NCBI RefSeq assembly: GCF_018398425.1 | Contig: NZ_JADPMV010000001.1 | Location: forward strand, 1,674,001-1,738,000 | Length of the DNA: 64,000 bases | DNA from: Pseudomonas lalucatii | Lineage (GTDB): Bacteria > Pseudomonadota > Gammaproteobacteria > Pseudomonadales > Pseudomonadaceae | Direction of reading: 5' to 3' | Shown: one piece after another, positions 10,328-21,151 of the stretch | How positions within the stretch are numbered: the stretch's first letter is position 1 | How the letters are laid out: every line of letters starts with the position of its first letter | Position numbers and translations under genes: made by a program | The notes under the pieces: model-generated | What the model saw: the letters and a program-made list of their open reading frames with translations, nothing else | Database searches by the model: none | What the model was told of the DNA's origin: nothing

Positions 10328-12778
10328 TCAACACTTGATGCGTTCGTTAGTCGGATCGTAGAAGGGCCGCAGCGACGGCTGCACCTTGTAGCGCACGCAC
10401 TCCACCTCGATCTCGAACTGGGTGTTCTCCAGCCACTCCTTGCTCACGCCCGGAGCATGCTCGACATAGCCCATGGCGATGGTGGTGCCCAGGGTGTGGC
10501 CGAACATCCCCGCCGTGGTGCGGCCGACGATCTCGCCATCGGCGTAGATCGGCTCCTCGTGGTAGCAGAGCGGCTCGGGGTCCTCGAACAGGAAGGCCAC
10601 GAAGCGCTTGCTCGGAGTGCCCTTGGCCTTCTGCGCCAGCAGCGCCTCCTTGCCGATAAAGCCGCCGGCCTTGTTGAAGTCCACGGCAAAGCCCAGCCCG
10701 GCCTCGAGCGGCGTGTCTTCGTCGGTGATGTCGTGGCCCCAGTGGCGGTAGCCCTTCTCCATGCGCAACGAGTTCATGGTGTGGTAGCCGTAGGGGCGAA
10801 TGCCGAACTCCTGGCCCGCGGCCAGCACCGCCTCATAGACGCTCGGGGCGTATTCGGTGGGGATATACAGTTCCCAGCCCAACTCGCCGACGTAGGTGAT
10901 GCGCGAGGCGCGCACCACCGCATAGTTCAGGTCGATCTCCCGCGATGTGGCGAACGGGAAGCCCTCGTGGGACAGGTCGGCTTCGGTCAGCTTGCTCAGC
11001 GTCTCGCGGGAACTCGGGCCCATCACCGTGACCACCGCATAGGCCGAGGTCATGTCGGTGATCACCACCCGGGCGTCCTCGGGCTTGTTGCGCTTGAGCC
11101 AGTCGAGGTCGCGGTTCTGGCAGGCCACGCCGGAGACCACCAGGAAGCGCTCGGCGGCCAGGCGGGTCACGGTGACATCGGCCTCGATGCCGCCGCGCTC
11201 GTTCAGCCACTGGGTGTAGACCATCCGCCCCACCGCGACCGCGACGTTGTTGGCGCAGATACGGTTGAGGAAGGCCTCGGCGTCGGCCCCCTCGACCTGG
11301 TACTTGGAGAAGGAGCTCTGGTCGATCACGCCGACCGCGTTGCGCACGCAGGCGTGCTCCAGGGCATTGTTGGCAAACCAGTTCTGCCGCCCGAAGGAGT
11401 ATTCATACTCCGCCTTCTGCCCCTCGCCGGCGAACCAGTTCGCCCGCTCCCAGCCGTTCTCGACGCCGAAGCAGGCGCCCTGGGCCTTGAGCTGTTCATG
11501 CAGCACGGAGCGGCGCACGCCGCGGGCGGTCTTGAACTGCTTGAACGGGTAATGGGTCTCGTACAGCAACCCCAGGGACTCGGTGGTGCGCTCGTACAGG
11601 TAACGCTGGGTGCCCTGGAACGGCATGTTCCGGCGGATGTCCACGCCCCACAGATCGCGCGGCGCATGGCCCTTGTGAATCCACTCGGCGAGCATCTTGC
11701 CGGCACCGCCGGCGGACTGGATGCCCACCGAGTTGAAGCCGGCCGCGACGAAGTAGTTCTTCAGCTCAGGCGCCTCGCCGATGTGGTAGCGGTCATCCGG
11801 GGTGAAGGATTCGGGACCATTGAAGAACACCTGCAGGCCGGTGCGCTCGAGTACCGGCAGGCGGTGCATCGCCGACTCCAGGTAGGGTTCCAGGTGCTCG
11901 AAATCGGTCGGCAGTTCGTCGAAGCAGAAGCTCTCCGGGATGCCCTCCATCCCCCAGGGCTTGGCGTTGGGCTCGAAGGTGCCGATCAGCAGCTTGCCGG
12001 CATCCGGCTTGTAGTAGTTGAAGCCGTCCATGTCGCGCAGCGTGGCCAGGCCGGCCTGCAGCTCGGGGATGCTTTCGGTCACCACATAGTAGTGTTCCGC
12101 CGCGTGCAGCGGCACGTTGACCCCGGCCTTGCGGCCGAACTCGCGGGCCCACATGCCGGCGCAGTTGACCACGTACTCGGCGTCGATATCGCCCTGCTCG
12201 GTGACCACCCCGACGGCGCGGCCATCGCGGGTCTTGAGGTCCAGCACGCGGGTATTCTCGAAGATCCTCGCGCCGCCCATCCGTGCGCCCCTGGCCAGCG
12301 CCTGGGTGGTGTCGACCGGGCTGGTCATGCCATCCATCGGCAGGTGGATGGCGCCGATCACGTCGTCGATGTTCAGCAGCGGCCAGAGCTCCAGCGCCTG
12401 CTGCGGGCCGATCAGGTTGCAGGGAAAACCCGCCACCTTGGCCATCGAGGCACCGCGCTTGATCTCCGCCAGACGCTCCTTGTTGGTGGCGATGGTCAGG
12501 GAACCGTTGCGCACGAAACCGGTGGCCTGGCCGGTCTCGGCCTCCAGCTGCTCGTAGAGGCTGGCGCTGTAGTTGGCCAGCATGGACATGGTGTAGTTGG
12601 CGCGCAGGGTCGGGACCAGGCCGGCGGCGTGCCAGGTGGTTCCGCTGGTCAGGGTCTTGCGCTCGAGCAGCACGACATCGCGCATGCCCAGTTTGGTCAG
12701 GTGGTAGGCCAGACTGCAGCCGATCACGCCGCCACCCACGATCACCACTTGCGCCTGATTCGGCATTGAGCTGCTCAT
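10328..12778 (-). CDS. Dimethylglycine/sarcosine dehydrogenase-type FAD- and THF-dependent flavoprotein
   Basis: An 816-residue, two-part enzyme. The N-terminal half is a DAO-type FAD domain with VVIVGGGVIGCSLAYHL (about 11-27) and TSGTTWHAAGL, whose H50 matches the histidine that covalently binds FAD in mitochondrial DMGDH/SARDH. The C-terminal half (about 430-816) is a GcvT-like folate-binding domain (SSFSKYQVEGADAEAFL, GELGWELYIPTEYA, GHTLGTTIAMGYVEHAPG). It should oxidise N-methyl groups of dimethylglycine or sarcosine to 5,10-methylene-THF. It is followed by etfB, etfA, purU, folD and ETF-QO, which fit each step. Whether it prefers dimethylglycine, sarcosine or both is not decidable here. 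Neither the heterotetrameric SoxBDAG nor DgcAB is present in the window. Confidence 0.9.
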   Translation of the reverse strand: MSSSMPNQAQVVIVGGGVIGCSLAYHLTKLGMRDVVLLERKTLTSGTTWHAAGLVPTLRANYTMSMLANYSASLYEQLEAETGQATGFVRNGSLTIATNKERLAEIKRGASMAKVAGFPCNLIGPQQALELWPLLNIDDVIGAIHLPMDGMTSPVDTTQALARGARMGGARIFENTRVLDLKTRDGRAVGVVTEQGDIDAEYVVNCAGMWAREFGRKAGVNVPLHAAEHYYVVTESIPELQAGLATLRDMDGFNYYKPDAGKLLIGTFEPNAKPWGMEGIPESFCFDELPTDFEHLEPYLESAMHRLPVLERTGLQVFFNGPESFTPDDRYHIGEAPELKNYFVAAGFNSVGIQSAGGAGKMLAEWIHKGHAPRDLWGVDIRRNMPFQGTQRYLYERTTESLGLLYETHYPFKQFKTARGVRRSVLHEQLKAQGACFGVENGWERANWFAGEGQKAEYEYSFGRQNWFANNALEHACVRNAVGVIDQSSFSKYQVEGADAEAFLNRICANNVAVAVGRMVYTQWLNERGGIEADVTVTRLAAERFLVVSGVACQNRDLDWLKRNKPEDARVVITDMTSAYAVVTVMGPSSRETLSKLTEADLSHEGFPFATSREIDLNYAVVRASRITYVGELGWELYIPTEYAPSVYEAVLAAGQEFGIRPYGYHTMNSLRMEKGYRHWGHDITDEDTPLEAGLGFAVDFNKAGGFIGKEALLAQKAKGTPSKRFVAFLFEDPEPLCYHEEPIYADGEIVGRTTAGMFGHTLGTTIAMGYVEHAPGVSKEWLENTQFEIEVECVRYKVQPSLRPFYDPTNERIKC

Positions 12779-12913
12779 AAACCCTCTCTTTTATTCTTGA
12801 TGGCCGGTTCGCAATGCGCAGGCGGATGTACATCGACCCCGGCGCGCGAAGCCGCCCCGGCGAATCCGCACCCGCCTAGATCGATCTGCCTGGACAACCC
12901 GCGCACCACCCCA

Positions 12914-12930
12914 AGCAGAGCTCTTGCCAG
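12914..12930 (-). promoter_or_regulatory. Candidate sigma-54 promoter of the DMGDH operon
   Basis: On the minus strand the sequence reads CTGGCAAGAGCTCTGCT. It has GG at 12928/12927 and GC at 12916/12915 with exactly 10 bases between, and it departs from the YTGGCACG-N4-TTGCW consensus at two positions. The predicted transcription start is near 12903, giving a leader of about 125 bases. A sigma-54 enhancer protein would be needed and none is encoded nearby. Confidence 0.55.
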
Positions 12931-12996
12931 AGCAGTGAACATTACGAGATCAGCTCCGGGTAAAAATGATGCTATACACAATAAAAAAATAGATCA

Positions 12997-13021
12997 ATGA
13001 AAAACTATATTATTTTTTCAC
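12997..13021. promoter_or_regulatory. Inverted repeat TGAAAAA-N9-TTTTTCA (candidate activator site)
   Basis: The arms are at 12998-13004 and 13014-13020. The centre lies about 105 bases upstream of the predicted sigma-54 start, a normal enhancer distance. The 25-bp block matches the one at 174-198 at 19 of 25 positions. An AT-rich MvaT target is an alternative reading. Confidence 0.5.
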
Positions 13022-13149
13022 TAAACTGAAATAAGCAGATGGCATTCGCTTCTATGGCCGTCAAGGCGCCGAGAGCTTCAGCCCGTGAGGGCCCCGCGCA
13101 GGCCGGGAGACGGCAGGCAGACCGCGGGACCGAGGCGAATTTCAGGCAT

Positions 13150-13172
13150 AAAAAAACGGGCCGTTCGGCCCG
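13150..13172 (-). terminator. Rho-independent terminator of thiC
   Basis: On the minus strand, arms CGGGCC and GGCCCG with a 4-base loop are followed by seven T. It lies about 35 bases beyond the thiC stop. Confidence 0.85.
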
Positions 13173-13205
13173 CTCTCTCCCTACCCGTTCATCGCCGCAG
13201 CCCCG

Positions 13206-15514
<2,309 letters not shown>

Positions 15515-15904
15515 ATGACCGAATTCGCCACCCTCAAGGAAATGGGCATCAGCTCCTTCGAACTCATCTCCCGCTTCAGCCTGCGCCGCGAGCACGACCG
15601 CGACGTGCTCAAGATCTACTACCTGCGCCCCACCACCTCGCTGCGTCCGCACAGCCAGAAGTTCACCTTCGCCCGCCCGCGCCAGGCCATTCCCGGGCAG
15701 AGCCGTCACAGCCAGGCCTGGCAGCAGCTAAGCGATTGCAGCCCGATGCTGCAGAAGGCCCTGGACGAGCTCAAGCAGCTGACCGGCAGCAGCGAGCATG
15801 CCCTGTCACCCAAGCAGGAGCTGCTGCAGGACCTGCAGCACCTGGAGAAGGTGGTCGAGGCCAAGCTCGCCGAGATCCGCGAGAAGATCGAGCGCCTGCA
15901 CTGA
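15515..15904 (+). CDS. DUF3461 family protein
   Basis: A 129-residue soluble protein whose opening MTEFATLKEMGISSFELISRF and C-terminal heptad-like LLQDLQHLEKVVEAKLAEIREKI match my memory of DUF3461, a small family found mainly in pseudomonads. The C-terminal third is probably a coiled coil. No function is established. It ends 7 bases from the convergent gene at 15912 and is divergent from thiC. Confidence 0.7.
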   Translation: MTEFATLKEMGISSFELISRFSLRREHDRDVLKIYYLRPTTSLRPHSQKFTFARPRQAIPGQSRHSQAWQQLSDCSPMLQKALDELKQLTGSSEHALSPKQELLQDLQHLEKVVEAKLAEIREKIERLH

Positions 15905-15911
15905 GGCGCCC

Positions 15912-16160
15912 TCAGGCGCCGGCCGGCTCGGCCTGCTGCTGCATCAGGCTGGCCATCTTGCGACCGAACAGCTGGGCCAGGGCCTCGGAGTCGCCGGCAG
16001 CCTCGTCCAGGGCCTCGACCACCGCCTGCAGGGTCGGCCGGGTCTTGGCCAGCAGTTCGCCGACATACAGTTGCGCGGTGATCCGCGTGTGCGCCTCGTA
16101 GCGACGAAACAGCTCCTGCAACTGCGGGTCCAGCTCGATCGTCAGGGTGTGCGTTGCCAT
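15912..16160 (-). CDS. Small hypothetical protein (82 aa)
   Basis: An 82-residue protein starting MATHTLTIELDPQLQELFRR, which looks like a short beta strand followed by helices, as in ribbon-helix-helix proteins. The ATG has a good GGAGG site. No toxin-like partner is adjacent, since the neighbours are the DUF3461 gene (convergent) and cobS-like (divergent). I do not recognise the family, and an RHH DNA-binding role is only a structural guess. Confidence 0.6.
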   Translation of the reverse strand: MATHTLTIELDPQLQELFRRYEAHTRITAQLYVGELLAKTRPTLQAVVEALDEAAGDSEALAQLFGRKMASLMQQQAEPAGA

Positions 16161-16351
16161 CGCGTCGACCTCCGGTGAAATAATCTGGCCCCATCCTTAG
16201 CCGCCAGCGCCCCGGACCATAGAGCCAGTTGTGCCCCGGGCGTAGCGCCAGGGCGGTACTGGCCGCATCGCGTGCCGGCAACTGGTCCCTCTCGCGGCCG
16301 TACCGCCTCCCTAGAATCGATGCTCATCTCCCGGCCCAGAGGCGACATCCC

Positions 16352-17332
16352 ATGACCGACCTGAATATCGAACCCGCCAGCCGCCTGGTGCCCGCCCGCG
16401 AGCTGTTCGGCATCGACTCGAGCCTGCGCGTGCCGGTCTTCCTCAACCGCAGCGAGCAGGTGCCGGAGATCGACCCGGCCTACCGCTTCAACCCGGAAGT
16501 GACCCTGGCCATCCTCGCCGGCTTCACCCGCAATCGCCGGGTGCTGCTCCAGGGCCTGCACGGCAGCGGCAAGTCGACCCATATCGAGCAGGTCGCCGCG
16601 CGGCTCAACTGGCCCTGCGTGCGGGTCAACCTGGACGGTCACATCAGCCGCCTGGACCTGATCGGCAAGGACGGCATCGTCCTGCGCGACGGCCTGCAGG
16701 TCACCGAGTTCCAGGAGGGCATCCTGCCCTGGGCGCTGCGCCGGCCCACGGCGCTGATCTTCGACGAGTACGATGCCGGTCGCCCGGACGTGATGTTCGT
16801 GATCCAGCGCATCCTCGAGCAGGGCGGCAAGCTCAACCTGCTCGACCAGAACCAGCTGATCCATCCGCACCCCTACTTCCGCCTGTTCGCCACCGCCAAC
16901 ACCGTCGGCCTGGGCAACCTCAACGGCCTGTACAACGGCACCCAGGTGCTCAACCAGGCGCAGCTGGACCGCTGGAACATAGTCGCCACCCTCAACTACC
17001 TGCCCCCGGCCGAGGAGGTCGCCATAGTCGCCGGGCGGGTGCCGCACCTGCTCGCCCGCCACGGCCAGGCGCTGCTCGAGTCGATGGTGGCGGTGGCCGG
17101 CCTGACCCGCCAGGGCTTCGCCGCCGGCGACCTGTCGACCCTGATGTCGCCGCGCTGCGTGATCTCCTGGGCGGAAAACCTGGAGATCTTCGGCGACCCG
17201 GCGCAGGCCTTCCGCCTGTCGTTCCTCAACAAGTGCGACGAAGCCGAGCGGCCGCTGGTCGCCGAGTACTACCAGCGCTGTTTCGATCACGAGCTGGGCG
17301 AGTCGGCGCTGCCCCGCCTCGCCCTGGCCTGA
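16352..17332 (+). CDS. CobS-like AAA+ ATPase
   Basis: A 326-residue AAA+ ATPase resembling cobaltochelatase subunit CobS. The N-terminus carries the CobS-type ARELFGIDSSLRVPVF stretch. Walker A is GLHGSGKST (68-76, K74), Walker B is LIFDEYDAG, and a sensor-1-like LFATANTVGLGN follows. The start MTDLNIEPAS follows GGCGAC. A CobT-like gene lies 20 bases downstream, but neither CobN nor other cobalamin genes are in the window. The pair may be a CobST-type chaperone for metal insertion or a MoxR/VWA-like remodelling unit. Confidence 0.85.
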   Translation: MTDLNIEPASRLVPARELFGIDSSLRVPVFLNRSEQVPEIDPAYRFNPEVTLAILAGFTRNRRVLLQGLHGSGKSTHIEQVAARLNWPCVRVNLDGHISRLDLIGKDGIVLRDGLQVTEFQEGILPWALRRPTALIFDEYDAGRPDVMFVIQRILEQGGKLNLLDQNQLIHPHPYFRLFATANTVGLGNLNGLYNGTQVLNQAQLDRWNIVATLNYLPPAEEVAIVAGRVPHLLARHGQALLESMVAVAGLTRQGFAAGDLSTLMSPRCVISWAENLEIFGDPAQAFRLSFLNKCDEAERPLVAEYYQRCFDHELGESALPRLALA

Positions 17333-17352
17333 CCCCGCACAGGAGCCGCCCC

Positions 17353-19080
17353 ATGAGCCAGCCGCCACGCCGCGAGAAGCGCCAGCAACAACTCGAGGAA
17401 CTCTGCGCGGCGACGCTGCGGGCGCTGTCCGGCGAGGCGCGCCTGCGCTACCGCGGCGGACGCCTGGAGGTCCGCGGCCGCCATGTACCGGTGCGCGCCC
17501 CGCACCTGCACCCGGACCCCGAGCGCGATGAGTTCCCGGCCTGGCGCGGGGTCGCCGACAGCCTGGCGCTGCGCCTGCAACACAGCGATCCGGAGCAGCT
17601 GCGCCAGACGCTGCCGGCGCAGCCGGTCGAGCGCCTGGTGTTCGAGCTGCTCGAGCAGCTGCGCGTGGAATCGCTGGTGGCCGACTGCCATCCAGGGGTG
17701 CGGCGCAACCTTCTGCGGCGCTTCGAGCAGTGGAGCCAGCAGTTCCTCGACTCGGGACAGACCGAGGGCCACGTCGGCCTGCTGCTCTTCACCCTGGCGC
17801 AGATGAGCTGGATGCTGCTGTGCGGCGGGCGCGCCAGCGAACAGATGGAAATGCTCATCGAGGCCCCCAGGCTGAGCCTGCTCGGCCACTTCGGCGCGGC
17901 CTTCGGCCTGCTGCGCCGCTGTCGCCATGACCAGGCGGCATTCGCCGAGCAGGCGCTGAGCATTGCCGCCAAGGTGCAGGAACTGCTCGAGCAGCTGGAT
18001 GCCGAACTGCTCGGCAACGACGAGCGCAAGGTCTCGGAGGTCGCCGAGAAGACCCACCTGGCCTTCGCCCTGCTGCTGGACGTCGAGCACGACGGCGAGG
18101 GCGACGGCAGCAGCGGCGGGGTCGGCGCGGGCAATCCGCGCGACGGCGCCGAGAGCTTCGCCTACCGGGTGTTCAGCCGCGACTACGATCGCGAACGCAG
18201 CGCCGCCAGCCTGGTGCGCCCCGAGCTGCTGCACGAGCTGCGCCTGCGCCTGGACCGTCGCCTGGCCGGCCAGGGCCTCAACCTGCCGCGCCTGGGCAAG
18301 CGCCTGGGCGCCCTGCTGGCCGCGCCGCGCCGCGATGGCTGGGCCTTCGCCCAGACCGACGGACAGATCGACAGCGGCCGCCTCAGCCGCCTGATCGTCA
18401 GCCCCGAGCAACGCGACATCTTCCGCCACGAACGCGAGCGACCGCACAGCGATTGTCTGGTCAGCCTGCTGATCGACAACTCCGGCTCCATGCGCAACCA
18501 CATCGAGCACATCGCCCTGCTCGCCGACGCGCTCGCCCGCGCCCTGGAGCTGGCCGGGGCGCGCAGCGAGATCCTCGGCTTCACCACCGGCCAGTGGAAC
18601 GGCGGGCGCCCCCTCAAGCGCTGGCGCGGCCTGGGCCAGCCGGCCGAGCCGGGGCGCCTGAACGAGCTCAGCCACCTGGTCTACAAGGACGCCGAGACCT
18701 CCTGGCGCCGCGCCCGGCCGCACATCGCCGCGCTGCTCAAGTCCGACCTGTTCCGCGAGGGCATCGACGGCGAGGCGCTGCTCTGGGCGCGCCAGCGCCT
18801 GCTGCAGCGCGAGGCGCGACGACGCCTGCTGATCGTCGTCAGCGACGGCTGTCCGATGGACAGCGCCACCCACCAGGCCAACGCCCAGGACATCCTCGAC
18901 CTGCACCTCAAGCAGGTGACGCAGCAGATCGAGCAGGAGGGCCGCATCGAGCTGTACGCCCTGGGCGTCGGCCTGGACCTGAGCGCCTACTATCGCCACA
19001 GCCTGGAACTGGACCTGTCGCGCAGCCTGGACAACGCGGTGTTCGACGAGGTGCTGCAGCTGCTGGCGCGGCGCCGCTGA
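17353..19080 (+). CDS. CobT-like protein with von Willebrand A domain
   Basis: A 575-residue partner of the preceding AAA+ protein. The N-terminal two thirds are helical and CobT-like, with an acidic, glycine-rich linker around residues 240-265. The C-terminal VWA domain has a MIDAS motif, DNSGSM (D375), and VVSDGCPMDS. The start MSQPPRREK follows AGGAGCC. CobS/CobT normally form the ATPase module of the aerobic cobaltochelatase with CobN. With no cobN nearby, the substrate of this pair is uncertain. Confidence 0.85.
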   Translation: MSQPPRREKRQQQLEELCAATLRALSGEARLRYRGGRLEVRGRHVPVRAPHLHPDPERDEFPAWRGVADSLALRLQHSDPEQLRQTLPAQPVERLVFELLEQLRVESLVADCHPGVRRNLLRRFEQWSQQFLDSGQTEGHVGLLLFTLAQMSWMLLCGGRASEQMEMLIEAPRLSLLGHFGAAFGLLRRCRHDQAAFAEQALSIAAKVQELLEQLDAELLGNDERKVSEVAEKTHLAFALLLDVEHDGEGDGSSGGVGAGNPRDGAESFAYRVFSRDYDRERSAASLVRPELLHELRLRLDRRLAGQGLNLPRLGKRLGALLAAPRRDGWAFAQTDGQIDSGRLSRLIVSPEQRDIFRHERERPHSDCLVSLLIDNSGSMRNHIEHIALLADALARALELAGARSEILGFTTGQWNGGRPLKRWRGLGQPAEPGRLNELSHLVYKDAETSWRRARPHIAALLKSDLFREGIDGEALLWARQRLLQREARRRLLIVVSDGCPMDSATHQANAQDILDLHLKQVTQQIEQEGRIELYALGVGLDLSAYYRHSLELDLSRSLDNAVFDEVLQLLARRR

Positions 19081-19398
19081 TGCGGCGCCGCGGCGACGCT
19101 AACGGGCGTTCCAGAGCGCTTGCATCGGCTTTCGTCCGCCCGCCACACTGGCTCCAGAAACGCCGTGAATGTGGCCCTAAACAGCTCGGTAGCCTGGGGG
19201 GACTATTGGACCTGTCGAAGGGAGGCGACCTGGAGTTTCCAGCGAGACGAGCGTCGCCCAGAGCACAACGCCACCGACCTCACCTTGAGACACTCCCCTG
19301 GAGGGCACTGCCCGAGCCGCTACGGAGCCACCGGCTCGGCGACATGGCCCCATCCTGCACTTTCGTAGCCAACAACAACTACAACGGAGTACGCAGTT
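19081..19398. other. Intergenic region before the TRAP transporter
   Basis: No gene is visible. An open frame on the plus strand here has no ribosome-binding site. It should hold the promoter of the TRAP operon but I could not pick one. A GG-N10-GC pair at 19149-19164 has a poor -12 element. An ACGGAG site lies 13-18 bases before the dctP-like ATG. Confidence 0.4.
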
Positions 19399-20412
19399 AT
19401 GACACCCAGCAAGCACTTCACCCGCACCCTCGGCCTGGCCCTGTGCCTCACGGCCACCGCCCTGAGCAGCACCCTGGCCCAGGCCAAGACCTTCCGCATG
19501 GCCATCGGCGACAATGTCGGCGGCACCCAGTACGAGCTGGGCGTCAAGTTCGCCGAGGAGTTCAAGGCCCGCACCGGCGGCAAGCACGAGGCCAAGCTGT
19601 TCCCCAACAGCCAGCTGGGCAGCGAGGAGGACACCGTCAGCAACGCCGCCATGGGCACCCTGGACTTCTCCATCCTGGCCATCAACAACGTCACCCCCTT
19701 CTCGCCCTCGGTCGGCGTACTGACCCTGCCCTACATGATCCAGAGCCTGGACGATGCGGTGACCCTGACCCAGAGCGAGATCGGCCAGAACCTGACCGAC
19801 AACACCGTGCGCGACGCCGGTGTGCGCATCATCGGCTGGGCCTACTCGGGCTTCCGCGTGCTGACCAACTCCAAGCGCCCGGTGACCACCCTGGCCGACC
19901 TGGAAGGCCTGCAGATCCGCGTGCCGAAGAACGAGATCATGATCGACACCTACCGCGCCTGGGGCATCAACCCGACGCCCATGGCCTGGGCGGAAACCTT
20001 CACCGGCCTGCAGCTCAAGGTGGTCGACGGGCAGGACAACCCCTATATCACCGTGTCGGCGATGAAGTTCGACGAGGTGCAGAAGTACATTACGAACATC
20101 CGCTACCTGTTCTCCATCGAGCCCCTGATCATCAGCGAGTCGGTGTTCCAGGAGCAGCCGGCCGATGTGCAGCAGGCCATTCTCGCCGCCGGCAAGGCCG
20201 CCACCGAGCATAGCGCCCAGTTCCTGGTGGCCGAGGAAGAGAAGATCAAGAAGGAGCTGACCGCCAAGGGCATGGTCATCGCCGACCCGGCCAACGGCGA
20301 GAAGGAGTGGATCGACCGCGCCGTGGCTCAGGTCTGGCCCAAGTACGTCGACCAGCTCGGCAAGGACAACCTGAACAAGGCCTTGCAAGCCATGGGTCGC
20401 GACCCGCTCTAG
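19399..20412 (+). CDS. TRAP transporter periplasmic solute-binding protein (DctP family)
   Basis: A 337-residue periplasmic protein with a signal peptide of about 29 residues ending TLAQA. It carries the DctP-type stretches HEAKLFPNSQLGSEEDTV and LEGLQIRVPKNEI, where R174 is the conserved arginine that clamps the ligand carboxylate. It is the first gene of a three-gene TRAP operon. A GC hairpin with arms CGCCGGG and CCCGGCG (20448-20471) lies between it and the small permease gene and may raise the relative amount of binding protein. The ligand is some organic acid that cannot be named from sequence. Confidence 0.93.
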   Translation: MTPSKHFTRTLGLALCLTATALSSTLAQAKTFRMAIGDNVGGTQYELGVKFAEEFKARTGGKHEAKLFPNSQLGSEEDTVSNAAMGTLDFSILAINNVTPFSPSVGVLTLPYMIQSLDDAVTLTQSEIGQNLTDNTVRDAGVRIIGWAYSGFRVLTNSKRPVTTLADLEGLQIRVPKNEIMIDTYRAWGINPTPMAWAETFTGLQLKVVDGQDNPYITVSAMKFDEVQKYITNIRYLFSIEPLIISESVFQEQPADVQQAILAAGKAATEHSAQFLVAEEEKIKKELTAKGMVIADPANGEKEWIDRAVAQVWPKYVDQLGKDNLNKALQAMGRDPL

Positions 20413-20447
20413 TCCCCAGCGCGAGGGCCCAGGGCCCACTGTACGAG

Positions 20448-20471
20448 CGCCGGGAGGTCGTCCCCCCGGCG
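20448..20471 (+). repeat. Intercistronic GC hairpin after the TRAP binding protein
   Basis: Arms CGCCGGG and CCCGGCG enclose a 10-base loop in the 166-base gap between the binding protein and DctQ genes. Similar hairpins stabilise upstream mRNA of binding-protein genes in other operons. That role here is inferred. Confidence 0.5.
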
Positions 20472-20578
20472 TTGTCCACCCAGCGCCGCCAGCCCGCCAT
20501 CCGGCCACGCCTGGCGCCTCGTTCCACGCGATGAAACGCTGTGTCCCGGCCTGGGCGCAGCGCTTCGGGAGGCCCACC

Positions 20579-21151
20579 ATGAAACCGGCCAGTACCCTGT
20601 TCAAGATCATCGACAACCTGGAAAACTACATCTGCCGCACCCTGCTGGCACTGTTCGTGGTCATCCTGTTTGCCCAGATCCTCAGCCGCAACCTGTTCAA
20701 CCACTCGATCTCCTGGACCGAGGAGCTGGTCACCTACATGTTCGTCTGGTTCGCCTTCTTCGGCGCCAGCTACGCCGCCAAGCTGGCCGCCCACAACCGC
20801 GTCACCTTCCAGTTCAAGTTCATGCCGCGCAAGCTGGCAACCGGCCTGGAGGCCTTCTCCGACCTGATCTGGGTCGCCTTCAACGGCTACTTCGTCTACC
20901 TCAGCATTCTCTTCTTCACCAAGGCCAACCTGTTCTGGAAGTCCCAGACCCTGGGCATCCCGATGAAGTACCTGTATCTGGTCCTGCCCATCGCCTTCAG
21001 CCTGATGGCCCTGCGCGTGCTCCAGGTCAACTACTACAAGCTGGTCAAGGGCATCGACATCCGCGACCCGGAAACCGAGGAGCTGGACAAGATCATCCAC
21101 GACTCCGCGCAGAACGACGGCAAGCAATTCCGGGAGCGAGTCCATGGTTGA
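20579..21151 (+). CDS. TRAP transporter small permease (DctQ family)
   Basis: A 190-residue inner-membrane protein with about four hydrophobic segments. It includes the DctQ landmarks NHSISWTEELVTYMFVWFAFFG and the following AAKLAAHNRV. The start MKPASTLFK at 20579 has a GGGAGG site, and an in-frame ATG at 20531 does not. Its end overlaps the large permease gene by 8 bases, consistent with translational coupling. Confidence 0.92.
   Translation: MKPASTLFKIIDNLENYICRTLLALFVVILFAQILSRNLFNHSISWTEELVTYMFVWFAFFGASYAAKLAAHNRVTFQFKFMPRKLATGLEAFSDLIWVAFNGYFVYLSILFFTKANLFWKSQTLGIPMKYLYLVLPIAFSLMALRVLQVNYYKLVKGIDIRDPETEELDKIIHDSAQNDGKQFRERVHG

Larger units (their letters stand above)
12779..13149. other. 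Promoter region of the DMGDH operon
   Basis: Between DMGDH (minus) and the end of thiC (minus) there is no gene. The region holds, in the direction of the DMGDH operon, an AT-rich inverted repeat (12997-13021), a sigma-54-like promoter (12914-12930), a leader of about 125 bases, and a GAGAGGG ribosome-binding site just before the start codon. The AT-rich patch 12960-13030 stands out in this GC-rich sequence. Confidence 0.6.

Noticed and set aside
19149-19164. Sigma-54-like promoter before the TRAP operon
   Set aside because: GG and GC have the right spacing, but the -12 element reads ACGC instead of TTGC, and only the GGC of -24 matches.
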